Shown here piece by piece: positions 1 to 11,118 of a stretch of 64,000 bases of DNA (position 1 is the first letter of the stretch; each line of letters opens with the position of its first letter). This DNA is from Astropecten irregularis (taxonomy: Eukaryota; Echinodermata; Asteroidea; Paxillosida; Astropectinidae). Position numbers and translations under genes: made by a program. The stretch lies in contig OZ020246.1 of assembly GCA_963971285.1 (NCBI GenBank), positions 12,693,217 to 12,757,216 on the forward strand, given 5' to 3'. Below the pieces are notes generated by a model that saw only the letters and a list, made by a program, of their open reading frames with translations, had not been told where the DNA came from and did not search any database.

Positions 1-551
1 AAGATCAAAAATCCTGTGAAAGGATTTATAAATACTGTGGGCAATTGTGATTGTTTCCTTTAAAGGCATTGCATACGTTTGGTAATGACTCTGAAAATTT
101 ATGGCAATAAAAACTTACTTGGTGAGAAGTACAGCTGCTTTGGATAGTATAATGCATATTGAGAAACGTTCAATTCGAAGTACCGCGGTTATGGAAAAAT
201 ATGTCACTTTTTATCTCCAAAAATTATGAATCTGAGAAGCGTTATGGCCGTAACGCTTCTCAGCTATTGACTTACTGTTCTCTGGCGTGAAATAACCGCT
301 CTAGTTTGTCGCCAAAATCTCAAAAACGCTACCACCTTTTGAATTGAAACTTTCACAGGTTAGTTTTATGGTATATATATTCAATTATATTGGTTTGAAA
401 CAAACATTAGGCTCAAATTACCAAACGTATGCAATCCCTTTAAAATGTGGGCACCATATGGGACTGGGAATTTCATGGAAGACTGCTTTTGTATCTTTCT
501 TTACCATGTATCTGCATTTCTTTGACAAAACCAAAGTATGATATTACCTTT
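1..551 (+). mobile_element. MITE family 2 copy, interrupted by another MITE; left end outside window
   Basis: The right part (about 444-551) matches the right half of the element at 1,026-1,402: the same GTGGGCACC start, TTTCTTTGACAAAA stretch and ATATTACCTTT end. Bases 1-59 match that element just before the same point (AAATACTGTGG). The 60-443 insertion splits the copy; removing it rejoins the two halves at a TTAA. Non-autonomous element; no coding capacity seen. Confidence 0.7.
60..443. mobile_element. MITE family 1 (TTAA target, piggyBac-like signature)
   Basis: Terminal inverted repeats of about 22 bp lie just inside TTAA at both ends (60-63 and 440-443); the left begins AGGCATTGCATACG and the right is its reverse complement with one mismatch. 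A perfect 13-bp stem hairpin, CTGAGAAGCGTTA and its complement, sits in the middle at 232-263. TTAA target duplication is typical of piggyBac-type elements (established); assigning this family to that superfamily is inference. No transposase. Confidence 0.8.
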
Positions 552-1025
552 AGTACATTTAGGCTGATTTTAAGTCACAACCTAAACACCTTCCATTTAA
601 CATAAAACTGGGTTTAATGTCTGTTGGCCTCCAATACTAAGATAAATAATGGAATCGTGGGGCAATTTTTATTTAAAAACCTAAATATCAGTGTCTGTTG
701 CTCATGAAATGTGATGTCAATCCAAATCGAAGATGACATCATTATGACTTCATCAATAATTGATCCAAGCGAGAGACCTCACGCCCCCACCCCCCATGCA
801 CACACCCACACATTTCAATATAGTAGGAATCATTTTTTAGAGTGAAAGTTTCATTCAACATCACTGTTGACTCTATGAAAGTTTCCAAAGACAATTAATT
901 TGATTTGAAGACCCCAGCTTGTAATAGCTTGCATGGTTACATTGGAGAGTTCATTTTAATTGTTTAGGCCAAATTTTATCAATTTTCTACTTCCTCATCT
1001 AAGTATTTTTTTTAATTATTGATGC

Positions 1026-1402
1026 AAAGGTAGTATCATACTTCGGTAGCATATACCGAAACAGAAATCTGCAAGGTTTACTTATAACTTGCAGGGTATA
1101 AAGATGGTGTTGGTAGAAACGTAGTGTTATAATTGTTCTGCCTGAACTTGTATTTATCCAGAAAAGAGTAAAATCAGTGACTAAAATGATTTTTGATCTT
1201 TTGAAGATTAAAAGTGGAAAAAATTAAAAGCGGTACAAAAATGAAAAAAAAAAATACTGTGGCCGTTTTTCATTGTTTTTTTCAAAAGTGGGCACCGTAT
1301 GTGACTGAAACTTTCACAGATGACTGTTTTTGCATCTTTTTTGATATTTTTGCCCATAAATCTGCATTTCTTTGACAAAAACCTAAGTCGGATATTACCT
1401 TT
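1026..1402 (+). mobile_element. MITE family 2, full copy
   Basis: Imperfect terminal inverted repeats of about 22 bp: left begins AAAGGTAGTATCATACTT, right ends in the complementary GATATTACCTTT. Other copies: 1-551 (interrupted), 5,313-5,517 (reverse, short), 54,318-54,666. A right-end remnant lies in the MTF-1-like 3' UTR near 50,852-50,880. Confidence 0.7.
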
Positions 1403-1867
1403 AAGTATTCGTATAATTATTGATCCTATCGTTTGTTTATTTGTGTGTGATTTATTTGTTTTATAAGTTGAATTGGCAGCATATTAGAAATAATTGGCAC
1501 TGCTGATCCTATACTGCTATAATTATATTCTGAAGTAAAAACGACCTAAACGGATAGCGAACATCCGACGCATGAGGGCGCTATTGTTGTAAACACACAC
1601 GCATTCATATGAGATACCATGTGTACATCAGCCGGTTGCTGCACTGAACGATTTGAGGAGATTTTTGTCTGCTTTCCTGCCCGAGTCATAAGCAGAAGAG
1701 GCATTTTCCAGGTGAGTCTTGGTCTGAGGTTTACTAGAGATTATCTTAAATACACTTTTAGCTCAAAACGAAGTCTTTTTGTGGCTTTTTTTTTACAGCA
1801 AATTTTAAATGCAACTTCAACTTGTACAAGAATTGCACTGACGACCATCATTTGTGCACAACTCTAT

Positions 1868-2019
1868 AAGCCTCATCGCAAATACCGCCTGGTTGATTTT
1901 GGACAATGGTGGAAAGGCACCATGGGAAGGAAAAAGGGGCATATTTTGTACCTTTTCCCTTCCCACAGTGCCTTTCGACTATTGTCCAAAATCAACCAGG
2001 CGGTATTTGCGATAAGGCT
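1868..2019. mobile_element. 152-bp foldback MITE with empty site in the duplicate
   Basis: Almost the whole element is a hairpin: arms of about 55 bp (AAGCCTCATCGCAAATACCG and its near complement) around a short purine/pyrimidine-rich centre. The duplicate arm near 55,130 reads straight through the insertion point (CTCTATGGAACC), so the insertion and a TAT or TA target duplication can be read directly. No coding capacity. Confidence 0.85.
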
Positions 2020-2178
2020 TATGGAACCAGCAGAGGGCGTTTCGAGATAAATTGCTGCTGCTGCATTCAAAGTGTATCATTGTAGGTAAAAAAAAATGGC
2101 ATTACCTCAGTTTAGTACACTCAGGTTAGCTGATACTGAGACCCAGTTGTATTAAGGTAAGTTAGTTTACTGTAGAAG

Positions 2179-2643
2179 TAGCTGCAGTAACTGTAGCCTA
2201 ATATTACTCCTGATGTTGTTGTCGTATATAGGGCTACAGGAAGATATATATGGAAATCATCTGTTGAGAATTCCCCACCCCTAAAATGACTGTTATTCAG
2301 CGATCTGTGGCATAATGACTCACCCTGGTGTTCCTGATGTCGTGAAGAAGCATTCAGAAGAAACAAAATTCAATTCCCATTTCGGATTTCAACAAAACGA
2401 GCAATTTTCGCCCCAAATCTCAGTACATACAAAAATGACTTGGATTCTGAGTCAAATTTCCTACAGTGCTTTGCGAAATAATATAAGGAAATACATAAGA
2501 ATTTAACTCTACCCTAGTACCCTGTCCAGTCTACATTTCATTTACGTGCAATGGAGCGAACGGCACCAGTCTACTCCCTGATCTCCACGTGCAGAATTCT
2601 CCATCTCGAGAATACTGCAGCTACTGTAGAAGCTGGGTACCAG
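2179..2643. other. Unassigned intergenic DNA
   Basis: Unique-looking AT-rich sequence. I see no convincing gene, RNA gene or repeat. The short open frames here have no recognisable domain. Confidence 0.5.
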
Positions 2644-3170
2644 CTAGTTGCGATGATCGTAACCCTAGGTCTGACATGGGGACAGGGCCCGATGAACAGG
2701 GATAATAATAATGTACAGCGCTTTGATCTTCTTGGAAAGGCGCTTTATTATTACCTTAGGGTTACGACACTTTGTTGAAAAAAAACGATCGAAACACTTT
2801 TTGGCCAACTTGTGAAGTACAATTGTCCTTAATTTTCCACTTTCCAAAATCCTAAAACAAAATCTGACTACATGGATCTGATTGGTACTTATCAATGAGT
2901 CATATAAAACCACTTTGAATATCAAAAGATCATTTTCTGCAGAAAAAATGACCCAAAACTTACCGAAGGTGTCCAGATTCCCTCCGTTCACCCTCGGTCG
3001 GCCATTTTGAATAGTGCGCAGTGCCATCTCGACCAAAATACGTCACGCGAAATGTCGTTTTGGCTGTTCCACCTTTCAAACTCAAACTCACAGCCCTATG
3101 GAGGGTTTCCCCAGAATAACACGTGCGCTGTTTGTGATATACCGCGTACACGCATATCACATACAGTATG
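2644..3170 (-). repeat. Left arm of a 2.4-kb inverted-repeat structure
   Basis: Inverted relative to 4,585-5,035. The outer ends are near-complementary (CTAGTTGCGATGATCGTAAC here). The arms share a roughly 95-residue open frame, but most differences between the arms change amino acids, so I read the frame as accidental. This arm has about 75 bp extra after the shared CGTAACCCTAAGG. Probably the long terminal inverted repeat of a decayed DNA element (inference). Confidence 0.75.
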
Positions 3171-4584
3171 GAGGAGGGTTTATTTTAAGTCCGCATTGTT
3201 TGCCCATGTCAAGCTGCCGCTGACAATTCAAATCTTTCATCATGAACTGAAGGAAATTGCTAAGATTTTCAAACGATTTCCTTTACGAATGGTCCCACAA
3301 ACAGACAAATCAAGTCACAAACTCGGCGCCGACCCAATCCATGATCAAACAGAAATAAAATGTCATCCACCTTATCATCACAGATCGCGCAGTGGTCGGA
3401 ATTAACGGATGGACTGCAAAATATATCCGGTCATCAATTACACCCAAAATGATCATACCCAGTAGGACAGTGAGAACATATTCCTAAAAATATCACCGGA
3501 ATATTCCATCGAAAAAAAACACCATTTCTTACTGCAAATCTGTACCGAGCCGGCCGGCCGTGAGTCACCGTTTGAACGGTGGAACGAACCCGGCTGCGAT
3601 CCAAAAAGGTAGCCCTTCCGACCGAGCGCAACACTTCATTTCAAGCCCACGGCACGGGTATTCAGGGCTCGAATTTCGTGAAAAAAAGCTCTGGACAACA
3701 GGTCTAGTAATTGAAGCATTTTACTAGACCTTAAATTTTTTCACTAGACCTGTGGCATTCATGAATCATGTACATATAGGAAAACCGAAATTGTATGCAA
3801 TATTGTGTCAAAAATCATCAATTTAGGCACAATTTTAATTGTGCAAGGAAAACAAAATCACTAGACAGCAGGACTAGTGCAGTACACACTTTACTAGACC
3901 AACACTGAAATCACTAGACTCGGTCCAAGGTCTAGTGGATATTTCGAGCCCTGGTATTGTACTGATTGAGAGTTTCGCTGGTGCACGTACACAATGTACG
4001 TTTGCTTTGAAACTTTAGCTATTACGCACACGGATACCAGGCTGTCTGTCTCTGCGGTGTGGGCAATGTTTTTATGTCTTAATTTAATGCAATCTTCAGT
4101 CGGTTTCGGAAGGATTTTACGATATATTTTTTTAGATTAAGTATAATAAATTAAGAAAAGAGTGTTTCTACTTGGCCAATTGAACAAAATAACTGAGTGA
4201 AATTCAAGTAAGATTTATAATCTGATCAGCCTGCGATTTGCGGTACTTTGGAAGGACGGTCGATCAGAATATTTTTATATAGATCTCGTAACGATATAAC
4301 GCATACATATCGTGTATATACACTCCATTTCTTCCTCCATGAACCGTATTTTCACATGTGTTCGATGTCACTGTTGGATGTCGGAAAAAAAATCACGCCG
4401 TATACGTTTTTCTTCACCTGTCGTGAGCGGCGAAAAATAAACTTAATTCGGCAGTTTCGGCACACGTATAGGGTGTTTTGAGGGGGTCTGGTCAATTCTA
4501 TAACCTGTAATTTTTTAACCCAATACACCGAGCATGCTGTGTGCGGCGCGGCGGCCGTTCCTATGGAGTATGGACACGCTCACA
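3171..4584. other. Spacer between inverted-repeat arms
   Basis: Contains the MITE at 3,663-3,953. The rest (3,171-3,662 and 3,954-4,584) shows no gene, transposase motif or RNA gene; 3,550-3,560 has a short GGCCGGCCGG run. If the arms are the ends of a transposon, its transposase is gone. Confidence 0.5.
3663..3953. mobile_element. 291-bp MITE with CAGGGCTCGAA termini
   Basis: Terminal inverted repeat CAGGGCTCGAA at the left and TTCGAGCCCTG at the right. Flanked by direct GTATT (3,658-3,662 and 3,954-3,958), a likely target duplication of 5-6 bp. The interior has repeated subterminal CTAGACC / GGTCTAG motifs in both orientations, as expected of transposase-binding sites in hAT-like non-autonomous elements (inference; hAT usually leaves 8 bp). 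It sits inside the larger inverted repeat and so is younger than it. Confidence 0.8.
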
Positions 4585-5035
4585 CACTGTATCATGCGAT
4601 ATGCCGTGTATAACACTGTACAGCGCACGTGATACGAGCCCTCCATAGGCCTGTGAGTTTGAGTTTGAAAGGTGGAACAGCCAAAACGACATTTCGCGTG
4701 ACGTATTTTGGTCGAGATGGCACTGCGCACTATTCAAAATGGCCGACCGAGGGCGAACGGAGGGAATCTAGACACCTTCGGTAAGTTTTGGGTCATTTTT
4801 TCTGCAGAAAATGATCTTTCGATATTCAAAGTGGTTTTATATGACTCATTGATAAGTACCAATCAGATCCATGTAGTCGGATTTTGTGTTGGGATTTTGG
4901 CAAGTGGGAAATTAAGGACAATTGTATTTCACAAGTTGGCCAAAAAGTGTTTCAATCGGTTTTTCTTAACAAAGTGTCGTAACCCTAAGGTCCCAGTCCC
5001 CATGTCAGACCTAGGGTTACAATCATCGCAACTAG
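4585..5035 (+). repeat. Right arm of the 2.4-kb inverted-repeat structure
   Basis: Inverted partner of 2,644-3,170; ends ATCATCGCAACTAG. No clear target duplication flanks the pair. Confidence 0.75.
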
Positions 5036-5312
5036 GAGTCGACAGTGCATGTGTATACCCGTGTGCAGTGCAGTTATTGACGTTGCATGCGTGTTGAGTG
5101 CCATTTGTTGTGTCTCTGTCCTTATCTAATCTCTGCCTCGGAACTAAAAACACCTGGCAATATTAAGCTTGCTCACATAAAACAAGGATGCGGCTATCAG
5201 CAGTTTGCATGAGGTTTGTTAATCATGGTAACTCTCTTCTTACACTTTCTCTTACTCTTGTAGAACATTTGGTGATAGTGTAGGTTAGGCCACCTAAGCA
5301 GATAATGGCTTT

Positions 5313-5517
5313 AATGGTAATATCATAAAGTGGTTTTATCAAAGAAATTACAAATTATGGGCAAAAACATCAAGACAGATACTTAACAGTCTTTTGTGAA
5401 AATTTCAGTCCCTTACGGCATGTACGGTGCCCACTTCCTGAGAAAAATACAGCCACTCAATCTGTGAACATTTCTGTTTTGGTTTCTTACCAAAGTACAT
5501 GTATGATACTGCCTTTA
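5313..5517 (-). mobile_element. MITE family 2, short reverse copy
   Basis: The reverse complement matches the right half of family 2 (GGGCACCGTA, a GACTGAAA stretch, TTTTTGCCCATAA). Ends are GGTAATATCATAAAG and TATGATACTGCCTTT, so both termini remain on a shortened element. The flanks 5,036-5,312 and 5,518-5,833 show nothing recognisable. Confidence 0.6.
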
Positions 5518-5833
5518 AAAGCACTGCCAAATTTCCACAATTGTAACCTTAATATTCAAGAGGACTGTTGCCACCACCAAGGTATTTAGGTGACTAACTT
5601 TACAAAAGTGGTTTAAGCTACAATTAGTGACCTTAATTACACTATTAGTTTACCATACATTTTCTCCATTGACCACCTTCAATTTGTTCTGTATTTCGTT
5701 ATTCCAGATTGGTAGGCCTTGGGCCAAAAATCCACGAGCTCTTTTGAAGATGAAGACAGTGATAAAGTCCAGGAACTGCCTCACAAGAAAGATTTGATCG
5801 GTGAGTAGAACCCTTCATTACTCCATTTTCACA

Positions 5834-5980
5834 ATGGGAGACTTTGGAGAATCGGTCTTGAGTCAACAGCGCACGCGCAAACCATGCTTGCGCAATTGTG
5901 AGCATGCGCGTGTTGTATAACATTCTCGTGCGTGCACGTGCGAGTTTGACTTGAAGACCGGTTCTCCAAAAGTCTCCCAT
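5834..5980. mobile_element. Foldback element with GGGAGACTTT arms
   Basis: Arms of about 37 bp, starting ATGGGAGACTTTGGAGAA on the left and complementary on the right, surround a CG/CA-rich centre full of GCGCACG-type words. A similar ATGGGAGACTTTTG start recurs at 49,385, just upstream of a THAP fragment. No target duplication recognised. Confidence 0.7.
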
Positions 5981-6334
5981 TTTGACATAACCGGTCGTAG
6001 AGGCCTCCAAGGGCTCCAAAGTTGTTAACTGATATAACCACCAAGACAATTTCCAGCCCCTCAAATGAAAGTAACTTGAAGATTTGTGAATTAATTACTC
6101 AGCATGGTGTTAAATGGTGTCATGTATACATGTAGGATAATCGAGAAAAACTACAAATTTTGAGTCTAACTTCCGTACGTATGTGTCCGACTATCTACAT
6201 GTAGCGTGCTTTGTGAGATCCATATTATCACATGTCTTACATAATTCTGAAAGCCCTGTAGCAGTTTCCCTATATCCTCAAGACTCATTGAGCTAGAGCC
6301 TCACAACACACATCTTACAGAATAAGAAGACCTT
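5981..6334. other. Unassigned DNA left of the satellite
   Basis: AT-rich; nothing recognisable. The satellite begins gradually near 6,335 with a diverged monomer. Confidence 0.5.
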
Positions 6335-6822
6335 AAGAAAAATCATGTGGTTCCCCACAGCAGTTTTTTTCAATTTTTGCCCAAAAGTTACTTTTTTCAG
6401 AAATGCGCGCTATCTTCCTCATAGGTCGCTATGACTTCCAGGAACCATTTCGAACAAAAAAATGCCAATCAACTTGTCATGCAAGGATTTTTGTGTAATT
6501 TGAGGCCATTTTGTTCGTGACTGAAACTTCAAAAATTTTATGTGGTCCCCCACATGAGTTTTTTTAATTTTTGCCCCAAAAACTGACTTTTTTCAGAAAT
6601 GCGCGTTATCTTCCTCATAGTTAGCTATGACTACCAGGAACCATTTCGAACAAAAAAATGCCGATCAACTTGTCATGGAAGGATTTTTGTGTAATTTGAG
6701 GCCATTTTGTTCGTGACTGGAACTTCAACAATTTTATGTGGTCCCCCACATGAGTTTTTTTGATTTTTGCCCAAAAACTGACTTTTTTCAGAAATGCGTG
6801 CTATCTTCCTCATAGGTCGCTA

Positions 6823-9800
6823 TGATTACCAGGAACCATTTCATAAAAAAAAAAGCCAATCAACTTGTCATGCAAGGATTTTCGTGTAATTTGAGGCCAT
6901 TTTGTTCGTGACTGAAACTTCAACAATTTTATGTGGTCCCCCACATGAGTTTTTTCGATTTTTGCCGAAAAACTGACTTTTTTCAGAAATGCGCGCTATC
7001 TTCCTCATAGGTCGTTATGACTTCCGGGAACCATTTGGAACAACAAAAATGCCAATCAACTTGTCATGCAATGATTTTTGTGTAATTTGAGGCCATTTTG
7101 TTCGTGACTGAAACTTCAAAAATTGTATGTGGTCCCCCACATGAGTTTTTTCAATTTTTGCCCAAAAACTGACTTTTTTCAGAAATGCGCATTATCTTCC
7201 TCATAGTTAGCTATGACTACCAGGAACCATTTCGAACAAAAAAATGCCAATCAACTTGTCATGGAAGGATTTTTGTGTAATTTGAGGCCATTTTGTTCGT
7301 GACTGAAACTTCAACAATTTTATGTGGTCCCCCACATGAGTTTTTTTGATTTTTGCCCAAAAACTGTTTTTATTCAGAAATGCGCGTTATCTTCCTCATA
7401 GTTAGGTATGACTACCAGGAACCATTTCGAACAAAAAAATGCCAATCAACTTGTCATGCAAGGATTTTTGTGTAATTTGAAGCCATTTTGTTCGTGACTG
7501 AAACTTCAAAAATTGTATGTGGTCCCCCACATGAGTTTTTTCGATTTTTGCCCAAAAACTGACTTTTTTCAGAAATGCGCGCTATCTTCCTCATAGGTCG
7601 CTATGACTACCAGGAACTATTTCGAACAAGAAAAATGCCAATCAACTTGTCATGCAAGGATTATTGTGTGATTTGAGGCCATTTTGTTCGTGACTGAAAC
7701 TTCAAAAATTTTATGTGGTCCCCCACATGAGTTTTTTCGATTTTTGCCCAAAAACTGACTTTTTTCAGAAATGCGCGCTATCTTCCTCATAGGTCGCTAT
7801 GACTACCAGGAACCATTTCGAACGAGAAAAATGCCAATCAACTTGTCATGCAAGGATTTTTGTGCAATTTGAGGCCATTTTGTTCGTGACTGAAACTTCA
7901 AAAGTTTTATGTGGTCCCCCACATGAGTTTTTTTGATTTTTGCCCCAAAACTGACTTTTTTCAGAAATGCGCGCTATCTTCCTCATAGGTCGCTATGACT
8001 ACCAGGAACCATTTCGAACAAAAAAATGCGAATCAACTTGTCATGGAAGGATTTTTGTGTAATTTGAGGCCATTTTGTTCGTGACTGAAACTTCAAAAAT
8101 TTTATGTGGTCCCCCACATGAGTTTTTTTGATTTTTGCCCAAAAACTGACTTTTTTCAGAAATGCGCGCTATCTTCCTCATAGGTCGCTATGACTACCAG
8201 GAACCATTTCGAACAAGAAAAATGCCAATCAACTTGTCATGCAAGGATTTTTGTGCAATTTGAGGCCATTTTGTTCGTGACTGAAACTTCAAAAATTTTA
8301 TGTGGTCCCCCACATGAGTTTTTTTGATTTTTGCCCCAAAAACTGACTTTTTTCAGAAATGTGCGCTATCTTCCTCATAGGTCACTATGACTACCAGGAA
8401 CCATTTCGAACAAAAAAATGCCAATCAACTTGTCATGGAAGGATTTTTGTGTAATTTGAGGCCATTTTGTTCGTGACTGAAACTTCAAAAATTTTATGTG
8501 GTCCCCCACATGAGTTTTTTCGATTTTTGCCCCAAAACTGACTTTTTTCAGAAATGCGCGCTATCTTCCTCATAGGTCGCTATGACTACCAGGAACCATT
8601 TTGAACAAAAAAATGCCAATCAACTTGTCATGGAAGGATTTTTGTGTAATTTGAGGCCATTTTGTTCGTGACTGAAACTTCAAAAATTTTATGTGGTCCC
8701 CCACATGAGTTTTTTTGATTTTTGCCCGAAAAATGACTTTTTTCATAAATGCGCGCTATCTTCCTCATAGGTCGCTATGACTACCAGGAACCATTTCGAA
8801 CAAAAAAATGCCAATCAACTTGTCATGGAAGGATTTTTGTGTAATTTGAGGCCATTTTGTTCGTGACCGAAACTTCAAAAATTTTATGTGGTCCCCCACA
8901 TGAGTTTTTTCGATTTTTGCCCCAAAACTGACTTTTTTCAGAAATGCGTGCTATCTTACTCATAGGTTGCTATGACTACCAGGAGCCATTTCGAACAAAA
9001 AAATGCCAATCAACTTGTCATGGAAGGATGTTTGTGTAATTTGAGGCCATTTTGTTCGTGACTGAAAGTTCAAAAATTTTATGTGGTCCCCCACATGAGT
9101 TTTTTCGATTTTTGCCAAAAAAATGACTTTTTTCAGAAATGCGCGCTATCTTCCTCATAGGTCGCTATGACTACCAGGAACCATTTCGAACAAAAAAATG
9201 CCAATCAACTTGTCATGGAAGGATTTTTGTGTAATTTGAGGCCATTTTGTTTGTGACCGAAACTTCAAAAATTTTATGTGGTCCCCCACATGAGTTTTTT
9301 CGATTTTTGCCCCAAAACTGACTTTTTTCAGAAATGCGCGCTATCTTCCTCATAGGTCGCTATGACTACCAGGAACCATTTCGAACAAAAAAATGCCAAT
9401 CAACTTGTCATGGAAGGATTTTTGTGTAATTTGAGGCCATTTTGTTTGTGACTAAAACTTCAAAAATTTTATGTGGTCCCCCACATGAGTTTTTTCGATT
9501 TTTGCCCCAAAACTGACTTTTTTCAGAAATGCGCGCTATCTTCCTCATAGGTCGCTATGACTACTAGGAACCATTTCGAACAAAAAAATGCCAATCAACT
9601 TGTCATGGAAGGATTTTTGTGTAATTTGAGGCCATTTTGTTTGTGACTGAAACTTCAAAAATTGTATGTGGTCCCCCACATGAGTTTTTTCGATTTTTGC
9701 CCCAAAACTGACTTTTTTCAGAAATGCGTGCTATCTTCCTCATAGGTCGCTATGACTACCAGGAGCCATTTCGAACAAAAAAATGCCAATCAACTTGTCA

Positions 9801-11118
9801 TGGAAGGATTTTTGTGTAATTTGAGGCCATTTTGTTTGTGACTGAAACTTCAAAAATTTTATGTGGTCCCCCACATGAGTTTTTTTCGATTTTTGCCCCA
9901 AAACTGACTTTTTTCAGAAATGCGCGCTATCTTCCTCATAGGTCGCTATGACTACCAGGAACCATTTCGAACAAAAAAATGCCAATCAACTTGTCATGGA
10001 AGGATTTTTGTGTAATTTGAGGCCATTTTGTTTGTGACTAAAACTTCAAAAATTTTATGTGGTCCCCCACATGAGTTTTTTCGATTTTTGCCCCAAAACT
10101 GACTTTTTTCAGAAATGCGTGTATCTTCCTCATAGGTCGCTATGACTACTAGGAACCATTTCGAACAAAAAAATGCCAATCAACTTGTCATGGAAGGATT
10201 TTTGTGTAATTTGAGGCCATTTTGTTTGTGACTGAAACTTCAAAAATTTTATGTGGTCCCCCACATGAGTTTTTTCGATTTTTGCCCCAAAACTGACTTT
10301 TTTCAGAAATGCGTGCTATCTTCCTCATAGGTCGCTATGACTACCAGGAGCCATTTCGAACAAAAAAATGCCAATCAACTTGTCATGGAAGGATTTTTGT
10401 GTAATTTGAGGCCATTTTGTTTGTGACTGAAACTTCAAAAATTTTATGTGGTCCCCCACATGAGTTTTTTCGATTTTTGCCCAAAAACTGACTTTTTTCA
10501 GAAATGCGTGCTATCTTCCTCATAGGTCGCTATGACTACTAGGAACCATTTCGAACAAAAAAATGCCAATCAACTTGTCATGGAAGGATTTTTGTGTAAT
10601 TTGAGGCCATTTTGTTTGTGACTGAAACTTCAAAAATTTTATGTGGTCCCCCACATGAGTTTTTTCGATTTTTGCCCAAAAACTGACTTTTTTCAGAAAT
10701 GCGTGCTATCTTCCTCATAGGTCGCTATGACTACTAGGAACCATTTCGAACAAAAAAATGCCAATCAACTTGTCATGGAAGGATTTTTGTGTAATTTGAG
10801 GCCATTTTGTTTGTGACTGAAACTTCAAAAATTTTATGTGGTCCCCCACATGAGTTTTTTCGATTTTTGCCCCAAAACTGACTTTTTTCAGAAATGCGTG
10901 CTATCTTCCTTATAGGTCGCTATGACTACCAGGAGCCATTTCGAACAAAAAAATGCCAATCAACTTGTCATGGAAGGATTTTTGTGTAATTTGAGGCCAT
11001 TTTGTTCGTGACTGGAACTTCAACAATTTTATGTGGTCCCCCACATGAGTTTTTTTGATTTTTGCCCAAAAACTGACTTTTTTCAGAAATGCGTGCTATC
11101 TTCCTCATAGGTCGCTAT
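6823..11118. repeat. Satellite higher-order repeat, first block (22 monomers)
   Basis: Starts at a diagnostic variant monomer (GATTACCAGGAACCATTTCA followed by an A-run). The same variant recurs at 11,119, 4,296 bp later, i.e. 22 monomers. Other markers, such as TTCCGGGAACCATTTGG (about 7,020) and an ACTGTTTTTATTCAG variant (about 7,365), keep the same order in later blocks. Confidence 0.85.

Larger units (their letters stand above)
727..2178 (+). repeat. Arm A of a 1.5-kb direct duplication (arm B 54,015-55,552)
   Basis: Near-identical to 54,015-55,552 in the same orientation, about 53 kb away. Both start at TCGAAGATGACATCATTATG and end near TTTACTGTAGAAG. Arm A carries a 152-bp foldback that arm B lacks; arm B carries about 260 bp near 55,209-55,470 that arm A lacks. 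Inside both is a MITE family 2 copy, then a conserved stretch with a splice-like CAG/GTGAGTC (about 1,709) and a pyrimidine-rich TTTTACAG (about 1,799). No recognisable protein. Could be a segmental duplication or two copies of a larger mobile element. Confidence 0.85.

Noticed and set aside
2651-2672. Telomere-like CCCTAA words in the inverted arms
   Set aside because: Single occurrences (AACCCTAGG, AACCCTAAGG), not a tandem telomeric repeat.
2665-5097. Shared ~95-residue protein in the two inverted arms (MVEMALRTIQNGRPR...)
   Set aside because: Differences between arms mainly change amino acids and the ends of the frames differ, so there is no sign of coding constraint.
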